This document shows positions 34,185-42,722 of a stretch of DNA of 64,000 nt, in pieces (position 1 is the stretch's first letter; every line of letters begins with the position of its first letter). This stretch comes from Oscillospiraceae bacterium (GTDB lineage Bacteria > Bacillota > Clostridia > Oscillospirales > Ruminococcaceae): contig JAGASH010000003.1 of NCBI GenBank assembly GCA_017847835.1, positions 123,084-187,083 of the forward strand. Reading direction: 5' to 3'. The notes below the pieces were generated by a model. The model saw only the letters and a list, made by a program, of their open reading frames with translations. It was not told the origin of the DNA and searched no databases. The position numbers were made by a program, and so were the translations under genes.

Positions 34185-35318
34185 ATGTACGAGAAAATTG
34201 ACAGATATATCGACAAGCTGCTGGCAGGCTCAACGCCCGACGCACCGCTCTGGAATATCGAGAGCATAAGACAGGGCAAAAAGCCGAGCTGGAATTATAT
34301 CGACGGCTGTATGATAACCGCGCTCCTTTGCGCAAGCGAAATTACGGGTGAAGCGAAATATGCCGATTTTGCCGAAAAATTCATCGATTACTATGTTTTC
34401 GAGGACGGCACAATCCGCGGTTATTCAAAGGAAAAGTATAACCTCGACGATGTGAACGAGGGAAAGGTCCTCTTTGAGCTGTACGAGAAAACGGGCAAGG
34501 AAAAGTACAAAAAAGCGATTTTCCTGCTTGAAAGTCAGCTTGAAGAGCAGCCGCGCACAATCACGGGAAATTTCTGGCACAAGCAGATTTACCCGAACCA
34601 GATTTGGCTGGACGGACTTTATATGGGACAGGTTTTCTCGACGCTGTTCAAGAAATATTTCGGAAACAAGGATTATTCCGATGTTGTGAACCAGTTCAAG
34701 AACGTCAGAAAGCTGATGTTTGACGAGAACAAAAAGCTCTACTATCACGGCTGCGACTGCTCAAAAACAGCTTTCTGGGCTGACAAGGAAACAGGTCGCT
34801 CGAAGAGCTTCTGGCTGAGAGCAATCGGCTGGTTTACGATTTCGCTTATCGATAATATCGATTATATTGACGATGAAAACGCTAAAGCGGAGCTTGCGAA
34901 GATTTTCGCGGAGACGATTGACGGAATTTCGCAGTACGCAGACGCTGAAACGGGAATGTACTATCAGGTCGTTGACCAGGGCGGCAGAGAGGGAAACTAC
35001 CTCGAAACCAGCGGCAGCTCGATGATTGCTTATGCGATGATGAAGGGCGCGCGACTTGGTGTTATCGACAAGAAGTATGCCGAAATGGGCAGAAAAACCT
35101 TTGACGGCATCTGCAAAAAGTACCTCTCAATCAGCGAGGACGGCGACCTCAATCTCGGTGGAATTTGCCTTGTCGCAGGACTTGGTCCCGAGGACAACAA
35201 GCGCCGCGACGGTACCTTCGAGTACTACATCTCCGAGCCTGTTGTCGAGAACGACGCAAAGGGTGTTGCGCCTTTCGTGCTGTGCTACACCGAGGTCAAG
35301 AGATTGGAAAAGGGCTGA
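34185..35318 (+). CDS. unsaturated galacturonyl/rhamnogalacturonyl hydrolase (GH105)
   Basis: 377 residues, usual length. Removes the 4,5-unsaturated uronate from the end of pectin-lyase products, feeding KduI/KduD. The alpha6/alpha6-barrel pattern is recognised by ESIRQGKKPSWNYIDGCM, YMGQVF, GRSKSFWLRAIGWF and SSMIAYAM. No signal peptide. Starts two bases after the GH28 gene with AAGGAGTAAG. Confidence 0.9.
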   Translation: MYEKIDRYIDKLLAGSTPDAPLWNIESIRQGKKPSWNYIDGCMITALLCASEITGEAKYADFAEKFIDYYVFEDGTIRGYSKEKYNLDDVNEGKVLFELYEKTGKEKYKKAIFLLESQLEEQPRTITGNFWHKQIYPNQIWLDGLYMGQVFSTLFKKYFGNKDYSDVVNQFKNVRKLMFDENKKLYYHGCDCSKTAFWADKETGRSKSFWLRAIGWFTISLIDNIDYIDDENAKAELAKIFAETIDGISQYADAETGMYYQVVDQGGREGNYLETSGSSMIAYAMMKGARLGVIDKKYAEMGRKTFDGICKKYLSISEDGDLNLGGICLVAGLGPEDNKRRDGTFEYYISEPVVENDAKGVAPFVLCYTEVKRLEKG

Positions 35319-35323
35319 TTTTC

Positions 35324-35710
35324 GTGAGCGTATCGAAAAAAATCATCATAAGCACGATTTTATCGGCGGTCGTGATGTTCGGGTTTTCTGCACTGATACT
35401 GAACCCTTCTGTAAATGACGCGAATGTTTATTTGTTTTGCGGGATTGTTTGGCTGCTGATGATTAATGCAATATATCCTCTGTTTATGGTGTTCATCGGC
35501 ATTTTCATCGGCGGACAATTCAACAAGCTGTGGTTTGTCCCGATAATTCCTGCGGCATTATTCACGGCGGCAATGTGTGTTTCCTCAAATATCAGTCCGG
35601 AAATTATGATGTATCCGCTCGGCTATCTGGTTATCGGAGAAATCGCGGGACTGCTCACATTTCTTGTGAAAAAACAAAAGATAAAGAACAAAGGAAAAGA
35701 CAATGGTTAA
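35324..35710 (+). CDS. small membrane protein (E) between GH105 and GH4 genes
   Basis: 128 residues, four membrane helices (about 5-24, 34-58, 66-84, 92-112) and a Lys-rich end. GTG 35324 is chosen because the frame before it lies in the GH105 gene; AAAAGGG is upstream. The stop overlaps the start of the GH4 gene. No family recognised; sixth small membrane protein of the locus. Confidence 0.65.
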   Translation: MSVSKKIIISTILSAVVMFGFSALILNPSVNDANVYLFCGIVWLLMINAIYPLFMVFIGIFIGGQFNKLWFVPIIPAALFTAAMCVSSNISPEIMMYPLGYLVIGEIAGLLTFLVKKQKIKNKGKDNG

Positions 35711-37109
35711 GATTAAAATTGCGTATATCGGCGGCGGCTCAAAGGCTTGGGCGCGCGTTTTTATGAACGATTTGGCGCTTGCGGACGGGCTTTGCGGCGA
35801 GATTGCGCTGTACGATATCGATATCCCCGCAGCGGAGCGCAACCGCAAAATCGGCGAGAAAATCAACGCTTCGCCGAATACCGTTTCAAAGTGGGATTAT
35901 CGAGTTTATTCGGACTTGGGAGAAGCGCTTGACGGCGCGGATTTCGTGGCTTGTTCGATTTTGCCGGGCACGTTTGACGAAATGGCAGCTGACGTTCATC
36001 TACCCGAAAAATACGGGATTTATCAGTCGGTCGGCGATACCGTAGGTCCGGGCGGAGTTCTTCGCGCGATGAGAACCGTCCCGATTTACGAGGGCTTCGC
36101 GCGCGCTATCAAGGCACACTGCCCCGACGCGTGGGTTATTAATCTCACAAACCCGATGACCGCCTGCACGAAAACGCTCTACGACATTTTCCCCGAAATC
36201 AAGGCTTTCGGCTGCTGTCACGAGGTCTTTCACGCTCAGGAATTTCTCTGCTGCGCGGCAGCTGAGCTGTTCGGAGTACCGAAGCCGACGCGTCACCAAA
36301 TGAAAATCGACGCGTGCGGTATCAACCACTTCACTTGGATTACCGAAGCAAATTTCGAGGGCAGAGATATGCTCAAAGCGCTGCCCGATTTTATAGAAAA
36401 ATACTACGACGAGGGCTACTGCGAGCAAATCGGCTTCAAGCCGCAGGATTTCCGCGGCGACAACCCGTTCCTCTATGGAAACAAGGTCAAAATGGATTTG
36501 TTCCTGCGGTTCGGAGTGCTTGCGGCTGCGGGTGACAGGCACCTTGTCGAATTTATGAACAACTCGTGGTATCTTGACAACGAGAGTTCCCCCGACAAGT
36601 GGCTCTATCACCTCACAAAGGTCGATTATCGCAAGAAGGATATGACGGATAAAATCGCGCAGTCCGAGAGGATTGCAAACGGTGAGGAACAAATCGAGGT
36701 CAAGAAGAGCGACGAAGAGGTTGTCGAGCTGATGAAGGCGCTGCTCGGGCTTATCCCGCCGATTGTTTCAAACGCGAATATGCCGAATGTCGGTCAAATG
36801 CGCGATATGCCGCTCGGAGCTGTTGTCGAAACGAACTGCGTGTTCTCGCGAAACAGCGTGAAACCGATTACCGCAAAGCCGCTTCCCGCAAACGTAAGCG
36901 CGCTTGTGCTTAGGAACTGCCTCAACATCGAGAATATGTACAGCGGTATCAAGCACCGCGATTTCCGCGAGATTTTCGAGGCGTTTGCAAATCAGCCGCT
37001 TTGCTCAAAATTGAGCCTTCCCGACGCGTCGCGGCTGTTTATTGAAATGGTAAAGGAAACGAGCGACTACCTCAAAGATTATTTCCCGCTCAATGATTTA
37101 GGAATATGA
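35703..37109 (+). CDS. glycoside hydrolase family 4, probable alpha-galacturonidase
   Basis: 468 residues. GH4 enzymes use NAD+ and a divalent metal to cleave glycosides by an oxidation-elimination route. Motifs: IAYIGGGSKAW (Rossmann), NLTNPM, CCHEVFH (metal-binding Cys/His) and GINHFTW. In pectin loci, GH4 members act on digalacturonate, so alpha-galacturonidase is the best guess; alpha-galactosidase or glucuronidase are alternatives. Overlaps the upstream membrane gene by eight bases and the AEC transporter by four, showing tight coupling. Confidence 0.87.
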   Translation: MVKIKIAYIGGGSKAWARVFMNDLALADGLCGEIALYDIDIPAAERNRKIGEKINASPNTVSKWDYRVYSDLGEALDGADFVACSILPGTFDEMAADVHLPEKYGIYQSVGDTVGPGGVLRAMRTVPIYEGFARAIKAHCPDAWVINLTNPMTACTKTLYDIFPEIKAFGCCHEVFHAQEFLCCAAAELFGVPKPTRHQMKIDACGINHFTWITEANFEGRDMLKALPDFIEKYYDEGYCEQIGFKPQDFRGDNPFLYGNKVKMDLFLRFGVLAAAGDRHLVEFMNNSWYLDNESSPDKWLYHLTKVDYRKKDMTDKIAQSERIANGEEQIEVKKSDEEVVELMKALLGLIPPIVSNANMPNVGQMRDMPLGAVVETNCVFSRNSVKPITAKPLPANVSALVLRNCLNIENMYSGIKHRDFREIFEAFANQPLCSKLSLPDASRLFIEMVKETSDYLKDYFPLNDLGI

Positions 37110-38110
37110 TTGACGCATTTGTTTTTGCCGCAAACGCGGTTTTGCCGATTGTGCTGCTGATTGCGCTCGGTTATATCCTCAAAAGAACGGGCTTCATCAA
37201 AAGAGAGTTCTTCGACGTCGGAAACAAGCTCACTTTCAGGGTTTTGCTTCCTGCGATGCTGTTTTACAACGTCTACAACATCAAAAGTCTGCGAGAGGTC
37301 AACGTTTATTTCGTGCTTTACGGGCTTTTGGGTGTTATTGCGATTTTCTTTATCGGAATAGGTGTTGTTTGCGCGTTTACCAAGGACTCCGGCAAACGCG
37401 GCGCATTAATCCAAGCGGTTTTCCGCTCGAATTACGCGATAATCGGACTTCCGCTCGCAGAGTCGCTTTTCGGGAGCGCGGGAGCTGCCGCAGCGGGTGT
37501 TATGAGCGCGTTTTGCGTGCCGCTGTTCAACATTCTCGGAGTGGTCACGCTCTCGATTTTCAACAACGACAACCAAAAAGGCAACATCAACGTCAAGAAA
37601 ATTTTGCTCGGGATTATCAAAAATCCGCTTATTCTGGGCACTCTGGCGGGACTTGCCGTGCTGGGTATCCGCGAGCTTTTCGTGATGTGGGGCTGGTCGT
37701 TCAGATTTTCTGACGTCACGTTCCTATACAAAACGCTTGAAAGCGTGAAATCAATCTGCACACCGTTTGCGCTGATTGTTCTCGGAGGCAGATTTGAGTT
37801 CTCGGCGGTCAAAAGACTGCGAAAAGAAATCGTTTTCGGTACCGTGGTGAGAACGATTGCCGTGCCTGTTTTAGGGCTCGGAGGCGCGCTTTTGCTGAAA
37901 TTCACGGTTCTTCCCGAGCTTGCGGGAGAGCACTTCGCAACCTACGTCGGAGTTTTTGCAACGCCTGTTGCCGTCGCGAGCGCGATTATGGCAAAGGAAA
38001 TGCACGCAGACGACGAGCTTGCGGGACAGCTTGTCGTGTGGACAAGCCTTGTCAGCACCGTCACGATTTTCGCGTATGTCACGGTTTTGAGGTCTATCGG
38101 TATTTTTTAG
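37106..38110 (+). CDS. AEC-family transporter
   Basis: 334 residues, about ten membrane helices. The pattern GYILKRTGFI, NKLTFRVLLPAMLFYNVYN and the inverted half with FATPVAVASAIMAKEM marks the auxin-efflux-carrier family, which moves organic acids. Here it may carry galacturonate, KDG or pyruvate-like products; substrate not known. Starts with an ATGA overlap with the GH4 gene. Confidence 0.87.
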   Translation: MIDAFVFAANAVLPIVLLIALGYILKRTGFIKREFFDVGNKLTFRVLLPAMLFYNVYNIKSLREVNVYFVLYGLLGVIAIFFIGIGVVCAFTKDSGKRGALIQAVFRSNYAIIGLPLAESLFGSAGAAAAGVMSAFCVPLFNILGVVTLSIFNNDNQKGNINVKKILLGIIKNPLILGTLAGLAVLGIRELFVMWGWSFRFSDVTFLYKTLESVKSICTPFALIVLGGRFEFSAVKRLRKEIVFGTVVRTIAVPVLGLGGALLLKFTVLPELAGEHFATYVGVFATPVAVASAIMAKEMHADDELAGQLVVWTSLVSTVTIFAYVTVLRSIGIF

Positions 38111-38168
38111 TAAGAAAGGGATTTTCCCTATAAATAAAACAATAACAAGAATTTATGGAGGTAACATT

Positions 38169-38924
38169 ATGATTCTTGACAAATTCAGTCTTGCAGGTAA
38201 GGTAGCAATCGTTACGGGAAGCGACACCGGTCTCGGACAGGGCTTCTCGAAGGCATTCGTAGAGGCAGGAGCAAAGGTTCTCGGCGTTTCCGTCGTTCCT
38301 TCCACAGCTACTCAGGAAATGCTCGGCGAGGAGAACTTCCAGTTTATGTGCGCTGACCTCTCCACCCTCGACCCCATCGACAGCATCATCAACACCGCTA
38401 TCGAGAAGTTCGGTCAGATTGACATTCTCGTAAACAACGCGGGTGTTATCAAGCGCGAGGACACCATCGATTTCAGCGTAGAAAACTGGGATTTGGTTAT
38501 GAACGTAAACTGCCGCACACTTTTCTTCCTCTCGCAGGCTTGCGCGAAGCAGTTTGTAAAGCAGGGTCACGGCGGTAAGATTATCTCCGTTGCTTCTATG
38601 CTTTCTTATCAGGGCGGTATTCGCGTTCCTTCCTACACCGCTTCCAAGTCCGCTGTAAAGGGCATTACTATGACTATGGCAAACGAGTGGGCTTCCAAGG
38701 GCATCAACGTAAACGCAATCGCTCCCGGATATATGGCAACCAACAACACCAAGGCTCTGCGCGCTGACGCTGACAGAAGCGAGGCAATCCTCGACAGAAT
38801 TCCCGCAGGCAGATGGGGTACTCCCGACGACATTATGGGTGCTGCCGTATTCCTTGCGTCTTCCGCTTCTGACTATGTAAACGGCTTTACAATCGCTGTT
38901 GACGGCGGCTGGCTCGGCAGATAA
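38169..38924 (+). CDS. kduD: 2-dehydro-3-deoxy-D-gluconate 5-dehydrogenase KduD
   Basis: 251 residues. Short-chain dehydrogenase that reduces 2,5-diketo-3-deoxygluconate (from KduI) to KDG. The Rossmann motif TGSDTGLGQG (16-25), NNAG, the Ser...YTASK catalytic set and KVLGVS/PADRWG-type (IPAGRWGTPDDI) ending fit KduD well. Strong RBS GGAGG. Gene order with kduI, kdgK and the aldolase supports the call. Codon use is of the highly expressed type. Confidence 0.92.
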   Translation: MILDKFSLAGKVAIVTGSDTGLGQGFSKAFVEAGAKVLGVSVVPSTATQEMLGEENFQFMCADLSTLDPIDSIINTAIEKFGQIDILVNNAGVIKREDTIDFSVENWDLVMNVNCRTLFFLSQACAKQFVKQGHGGKIISVASMLSYQGGIRVPSYTASKSAVKGITMTMANEWASKGINVNAIAPGYMATNNTKALRADADRSEAILDRIPAGRWGTPDDIMGAAVFLASSASDYVNGFTIAVDGGWLGR

Positions 38925-38961
38925 TTTCGATTAAATTTTACTCTTTCGGAGGATTTTTATA

Positions 38962-39933
38962 ATGGACAATACAAAGTTTCTTGAACAGCTCGAATGTACG
39001 GGTGTTGTTCCCGTAATCAAGCTCGAAAACACCGACGACGCCGTAAATCTTGCAAAGGCTCTTTATGACGGCGGAATTCACTGCGCAGAGGTTACCTTCC
39101 GTGCAGCAGGCGCAGATAAGGTAATCAAGGCAATGACCGACGCTTATCCCGATATGCTCGTTGGCGCAGGCACCGTGCTCACTATCGAGCAGTGCGACGC
39201 GGCAATCGCTGCCGGCGCAAAGTTCTGCGTGGCTCCCGGTCTTAATCCCGCGGTTGTTAAGCACTGCCTCGACAAGGGCGTTCCCTTTGCACCCGGTGTT
39301 GCAAACGGCTCTCAGATTGAACAGGCTCTGGAGCTCGGACTTGATTTCGTCAAGTTCTTCCCTGCAGAGCAGGCTGGCGGTCTGCCTTACATAAAGGCTG
39401 TTTCCGCTCCTTATTCTATGATGAAGTTTATGCCCACCGGCGGCGTAAATGAGAACAACCTCAACAGCTACCTCGCATTCAAGAAAATCGTTTGCTGCGG
39501 CGGTTCGTGGATTGTTCCCGACAAGCTCGTCAAGGGTCAGAAGTGGGATGAAATCACCGCTCTGTGCAAGGCTGCTGTCAACAAAATGCTCGACTTCAAG
39601 CTCGTTCACGTTGGTATCAACTGCCAGAATGAGGACGAGGCAAAGAACACCACAGCGAAGTTTATGGATATGTTCGGCTGGGCACAGAAGGTCGGCAACT
39701 CCAGTGTTTTCGCAGGCACTCAGATTGAGTGCATGAAGGCTCCGTTCAAGGGCGCTATGGGACACATCGCAGTTTCCACTCCGAATGTTCGCAGAGCTGT
39801 TTTCCAGCTCCAGCAGAAGGGCGTTAAGTTCGATATGGACAGCGCAAAGTACGATGCAGACGGCAGAATGACCGTTATTTATCTTGCAGATGAATTCAGC
39901 GGATTTGCAATTCATCTCGTTGAAGCTAAGTAA
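38962..39933 (+). CDS. KDPG aldolase fused to a VOC-type domain
   Basis: 323 residues. The first 205 or so are a class I 2-keto-3-deoxy-6-phosphogluconate aldolase: Glu43 in EVTFR, Lys131 in FVKFFPAE as Schiff-base lysine, and MPTGGV phosphate loop. It splits KDPG to pyruvate and glyceraldehyde 3-phosphate. From about residue 211 a second domain (FKLVHVGINCQNEDEAKN... FAIHLVEAK) has the beta-alpha-beta layout of VOC/glyoxalase-like proteins. Normal KDPG aldolases end near 210, so this is a fusion. The role of the extra domain is unknown. No frameshift is visible; the frame is continuous. Confidence 0.9.
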   Translation: MDNTKFLEQLECTGVVPVIKLENTDDAVNLAKALYDGGIHCAEVTFRAAGADKVIKAMTDAYPDMLVGAGTVLTIEQCDAAIAAGAKFCVAPGLNPAVVKHCLDKGVPFAPGVANGSQIEQALELGLDFVKFFPAEQAGGLPYIKAVSAPYSMMKFMPTGGVNENNLNSYLAFKKIVCCGGSWIVPDKLVKGQKWDEITALCKAAVNKMLDFKLVHVGINCQNEDEAKNTTAKFMDMFGWAQKVGNSSVFAGTQIECMKAPFKGAMGHIAVSTPNVRRAVFQLQQKGVKFDMDSAKYDADGRMTVIYLADEFSGFAIHLVEAK

Positions 39934-39964
39934 AATCTGAATTTAATATAAGGAGAACAAACCA

Positions 39965-40996
39965 ATGGCTAAAGTAGTTACAATGGGCGAGATTATGCTC
40001 CGCCTTTCCACTCCCAACAACGAAAAGTTTATTCAGGCAGACGAGTTTGACGTTTGCTATGGCGGCGGCGAAGCAAACGTTGCTGTTTCGCTCGCAAATT
40101 ACGGTCACGACGCTGAGTTCGTAACCGCTGTTCCCAACAACGAAATCGGTGAGTGCGCAGTAGCGGCTCTCCGCAAGTACGGTGTTGACACAAAGCATAT
40201 CGCAAAGTGCGGTGAAAGACTCGGCATTTACTTCCTCGAAAGCGGCTCTTCTATGCGTCCTTCCAAGGTTGTTTACGACAGAGCTCACTCCTCGATTTCC
40301 ACAGCAACCGCTGCTGATTTCGACTTCGACGCTATCTTCGAGGGCGCTGACTGGTTCCACTTCACCGGTATCACTCCCGCTGTTTCCGACGCTGCTGCTG
40401 TCCTCACCGAAGAAGCTCTCAAAGCTGCCAAGAAGCACGGTGTAAAGGTTTCCGTTGACCTCAACTTCCGCAAGAAGCTCTGGAGCAGCGAGAAGGCTCA
40501 GAAGGTTATGAAGAACCTTATGCAGTACGTTGACGTTTGCATCGGCAACGAGGAGGACGCAGAGCTCGTTCTCGGCTACAAGCCCGGCAACACCGACGTT
40601 ACTCAGGGTGACCTCGAACTCGCAGGCTACAAGTCCATTTTCGAGCAGATGGTTGCTGATTACAACTTTGAATACTGCATTTCTTCTCTGCGCGTTTCTC
40701 ACTCCGCTTCCGACAACGGCTGGTCTGCGTGCATTTACAGCAGAGATACCAAGGAGTTCTACCACTCCAAGGAATACTCCATTCACCCGATTGTTGACCG
40801 CGTAGGCGGCGGTGACTCTTTCGCAGGCGGCGTTATCTGCGGTCTTGTTGACGGCAAGGATTTCAAGTCCGCGCTCGAATTCGGTGTTGCGGCTTCCGCT
40901 CTCAAACACACAATCCCCGGCGACTTCAACCTCGTTTCACGCAAGGAAGTTGAAACTCTCGCAGGCGGCGACGCTTCCGGACGCGTTCAGAGATAA
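39965..40996 (+). CDS. kdgK: 2-keto-3-deoxygluconate kinase
   Basis: 343 residues, PfkB family. Phosphorylates KDG to KDPG. N-terminal GEIMLRLSTPNNEKFIQA and GGGEANVAVSLA, anion-hole and base region VDRVGGGDSFAGG (GGGD in place of the usual GAGD). Preceded by AAGGAG. Sits between the aldolase and kduI; the KDG to KDPG step that the pathway requires. Confidence 0.92.
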   Translation: MAKVVTMGEIMLRLSTPNNEKFIQADEFDVCYGGGEANVAVSLANYGHDAEFVTAVPNNEIGECAVAALRKYGVDTKHIAKCGERLGIYFLESGSSMRPSKVVYDRAHSSISTATAADFDFDAIFEGADWFHFTGITPAVSDAAAVLTEEALKAAKKHGVKVSVDLNFRKKLWSSEKAQKVMKNLMQYVDVCIGNEEDAELVLGYKPGNTDVTQGDLELAGYKSIFEQMVADYNFEYCISSLRVSHSASDNGWSACIYSRDTKEFYHSKEYSIHPIVDRVGGGDSFAGGVICGLVDGKDFKSALEFGVAASALKHTIPGDFNLVSRKEVETLAGGDASGRVQR

Positions 40997-41829
40997 TGAA
41001 AATGTTTATCCGCGCCCACGATTTGGGCGTAAAAGGCGAGGAAAATATCGCGAAACGGCTCGACGAGCTGGGACTTTCGGGTGTTCAGCTTGTCGCGTAC
41101 AAATGCCTTGAGGACGTAGCTTATCTGCCCGGCGCAATCACCAAAGAGCGCGCCGAGGCATTCAGCGAGGTGTTCAAAAAGGCAGGGAAGACGGTTCCGC
41201 TTATCGGCGCGTATTTCAACCCCGTTCACCCGAACGAGGAAAAAATCGCGAACGGAAAGGCGGTTTTCAAGGATTATCTCGCGCACTGCCACGAGCTTGG
41301 ATGCGAGGTTGTCGGCTCGGAAACGGGCTCCTACAACGGCGACAAGTGGACTTATCACCCGCAAAACCGCACCGAAGAAGCTGTACAGAGAGTTATCTCG
41401 ACGTTTTCGGAGCTTGCCGATTTTGCGAAAAGTCAGAACGCGTTTATCGGTATGGAAGGCGCGTTCGGGCACGTCTGCTGGAACGTCAAAACGCTCGACA
41501 GGGCTGTTAAAGCGATAAACCGCGACAATATCAGGATTATCTTCGATTTGTACAACTATCTTGACAAATCGAACGTAAATGAAATGTACGACATTCTTCA
41601 CGAGGGACTTGAAACCTTCGGTGACAACATTCAGGTCTTTCACATCAAGGACTGCGTGATTGCCGAGGACGGTTCGCTGAAGCAGGTCGGCGTGGGAAAG
41701 GGAATTTTCGATTATTCGAGGATTATCCCCGAAATCCGAAAGGTTTGCCCCGACGCAAATCTCGTTTTCGAGGGCACAACGGGCGAGGATATCCCTGCCG
41801 CTGTCGCTCACATAAAGCAATTTATTTAA
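40996..41829 (+). CDS. sugar phosphate isomerase/epimerase-like TIM barrel protein
   Basis: 277 residues of the AP endonuclease 2-like xylose isomerase superfamily: FHIKDCVI, EGTTGEDIPAA and metal-ligand Glu/His positions fit. The ATG shares its first base with the kdgK stop (TAATG). Members interconvert keto sugars; which one here is unknown. May handle a branch sugar of pectin or an off-pathway uronate. The function is not fixed by the sequence. Confidence 0.8.
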   Translation: MKMFIRAHDLGVKGEENIAKRLDELGLSGVQLVAYKCLEDVAYLPGAITKERAEAFSEVFKKAGKTVPLIGAYFNPVHPNEEKIANGKAVFKDYLAHCHELGCEVVGSETGSYNGDKWTYHPQNRTEEAVQRVISTFSELADFAKSQNAFIGMEGAFGHVCWNVKTLDRAVKAINRDNIRIIFDLYNYLDKSNVNEMYDILHEGLETFGDNIQVFHIKDCVIAEDGSLKQVGVGKGIFDYSRIIPEIRKVCPDANLVFEGTTGEDIPAAVAHIKQFI

Positions 41830-41839
41830 GGAGAAAACA

Positions 41840-42676
41840 ATGACTTTAGATATCAGATATGCAAATCACCCCGATGATTCAAAGCATTATGACACGGAAA
41901 CTTTGCGTAAGCACTACCTTATCGACAAGGTTTTCGTTAAGGACGAAATCGCGCTCACCTATTCTCATCAGGACAGAATGATTGCAGGCGGCGCAATGCC
42001 CGTTGACAAGGAGCTTTCGCTCGGTTCTACAAAAGAACTCGGCACGGAGTATTTCCTTGAAAGACGCGAAATGGGTATCATCAACGTCGGCGGAAAGGGA
42101 ACAGTTGTTCTCGACGGCACGGAGTATCCGCTCAATTTCAAAGATGGCATTTATATCGGTATGGGGACGAAGGAGATTGTCTTCAAGTCCGACGACAAGG
42201 CAAATCCCGCAAAGTTCTACATCAATTCCTGCCCCGCGCACAAGACTTATCCTACCGTTTACATCACCAAGGATAAGGCTGTTCACCGTCCCCTCGGCAC
42301 TGACGAGAATATGAACAAGCGCGTAGTAAACCAGTATGTAAATCCCGCTGTCTGCGAAAGCTGCCAGCTCGCGATGGGTATGACGGAGCTTGCTCCCGGA
42401 AACAGCTGGAACACAATGCCTTCTCACACCCACGAGAGAAGAATGGAGGTTTACTTCTATTTTGAGGTTCCCGGCGACAATGTTGTGTTCCATATGATGG
42501 GACAGCCCAAGGAAACCCGTCACATTATCCTGCACAATGAGCAGGCTGTTATCTCGCCCTCGTGGTCAATCCACAGCGGCACAGCAACCTCCAACTATAC
42601 CTTCATCTGGGGTATGTGCGGAGAAAACCAGACCTATGACGATATGGACAATATCAGCAATCTCGACCTCAGATAA
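41840..42676 (+). CDS. kduI: 5-keto-4-deoxyuronate isomerase KduI
   Basis: 278 residues. Isomerises 5-keto-4-deoxyuronate (from unsaturated uronate) to the KduD substrate. Zinc-binding cluster THERRMEVYFYF (His/His/Glu), opening IRYANHPDDSKHYDTETLRK and the WSIHSGTATSNYTFIWGMCGEN C-terminus are characteristic. AAGGAGAAA upstream. Confidence 0.94.
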   Translation: MTLDIRYANHPDDSKHYDTETLRKHYLIDKVFVKDEIALTYSHQDRMIAGGAMPVDKELSLGSTKELGTEYFLERREMGIINVGGKGTVVLDGTEYPLNFKDGIYIGMGTKEIVFKSDDKANPAKFYINSCPAHKTYPTVYITKDKAVHRPLGTDENMNKRVVNQYVNPAVCESCQLAMGMTELAPGNSWNTMPSHTHERRMEVYFYFEVPGDNVVFHMMGQPKETRHIILHNEQAVISPSWSIHSGTATSNYTFIWGMCGENQTYDDMDNISNLDLR

Positions 42677-42722
42677 TCGCAAAGCGGTTATTTAAGAATT
42701 TTTTTGAAAGTGGAGTACCGTT

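Noticed and set aside
40182..40805. Alternate-frame peptides inside kdgK and similar places in the highly expressed genes
   Set aside because: Ser/Thr/Arg-rich shadow frames caused by codon bias; no start signals.
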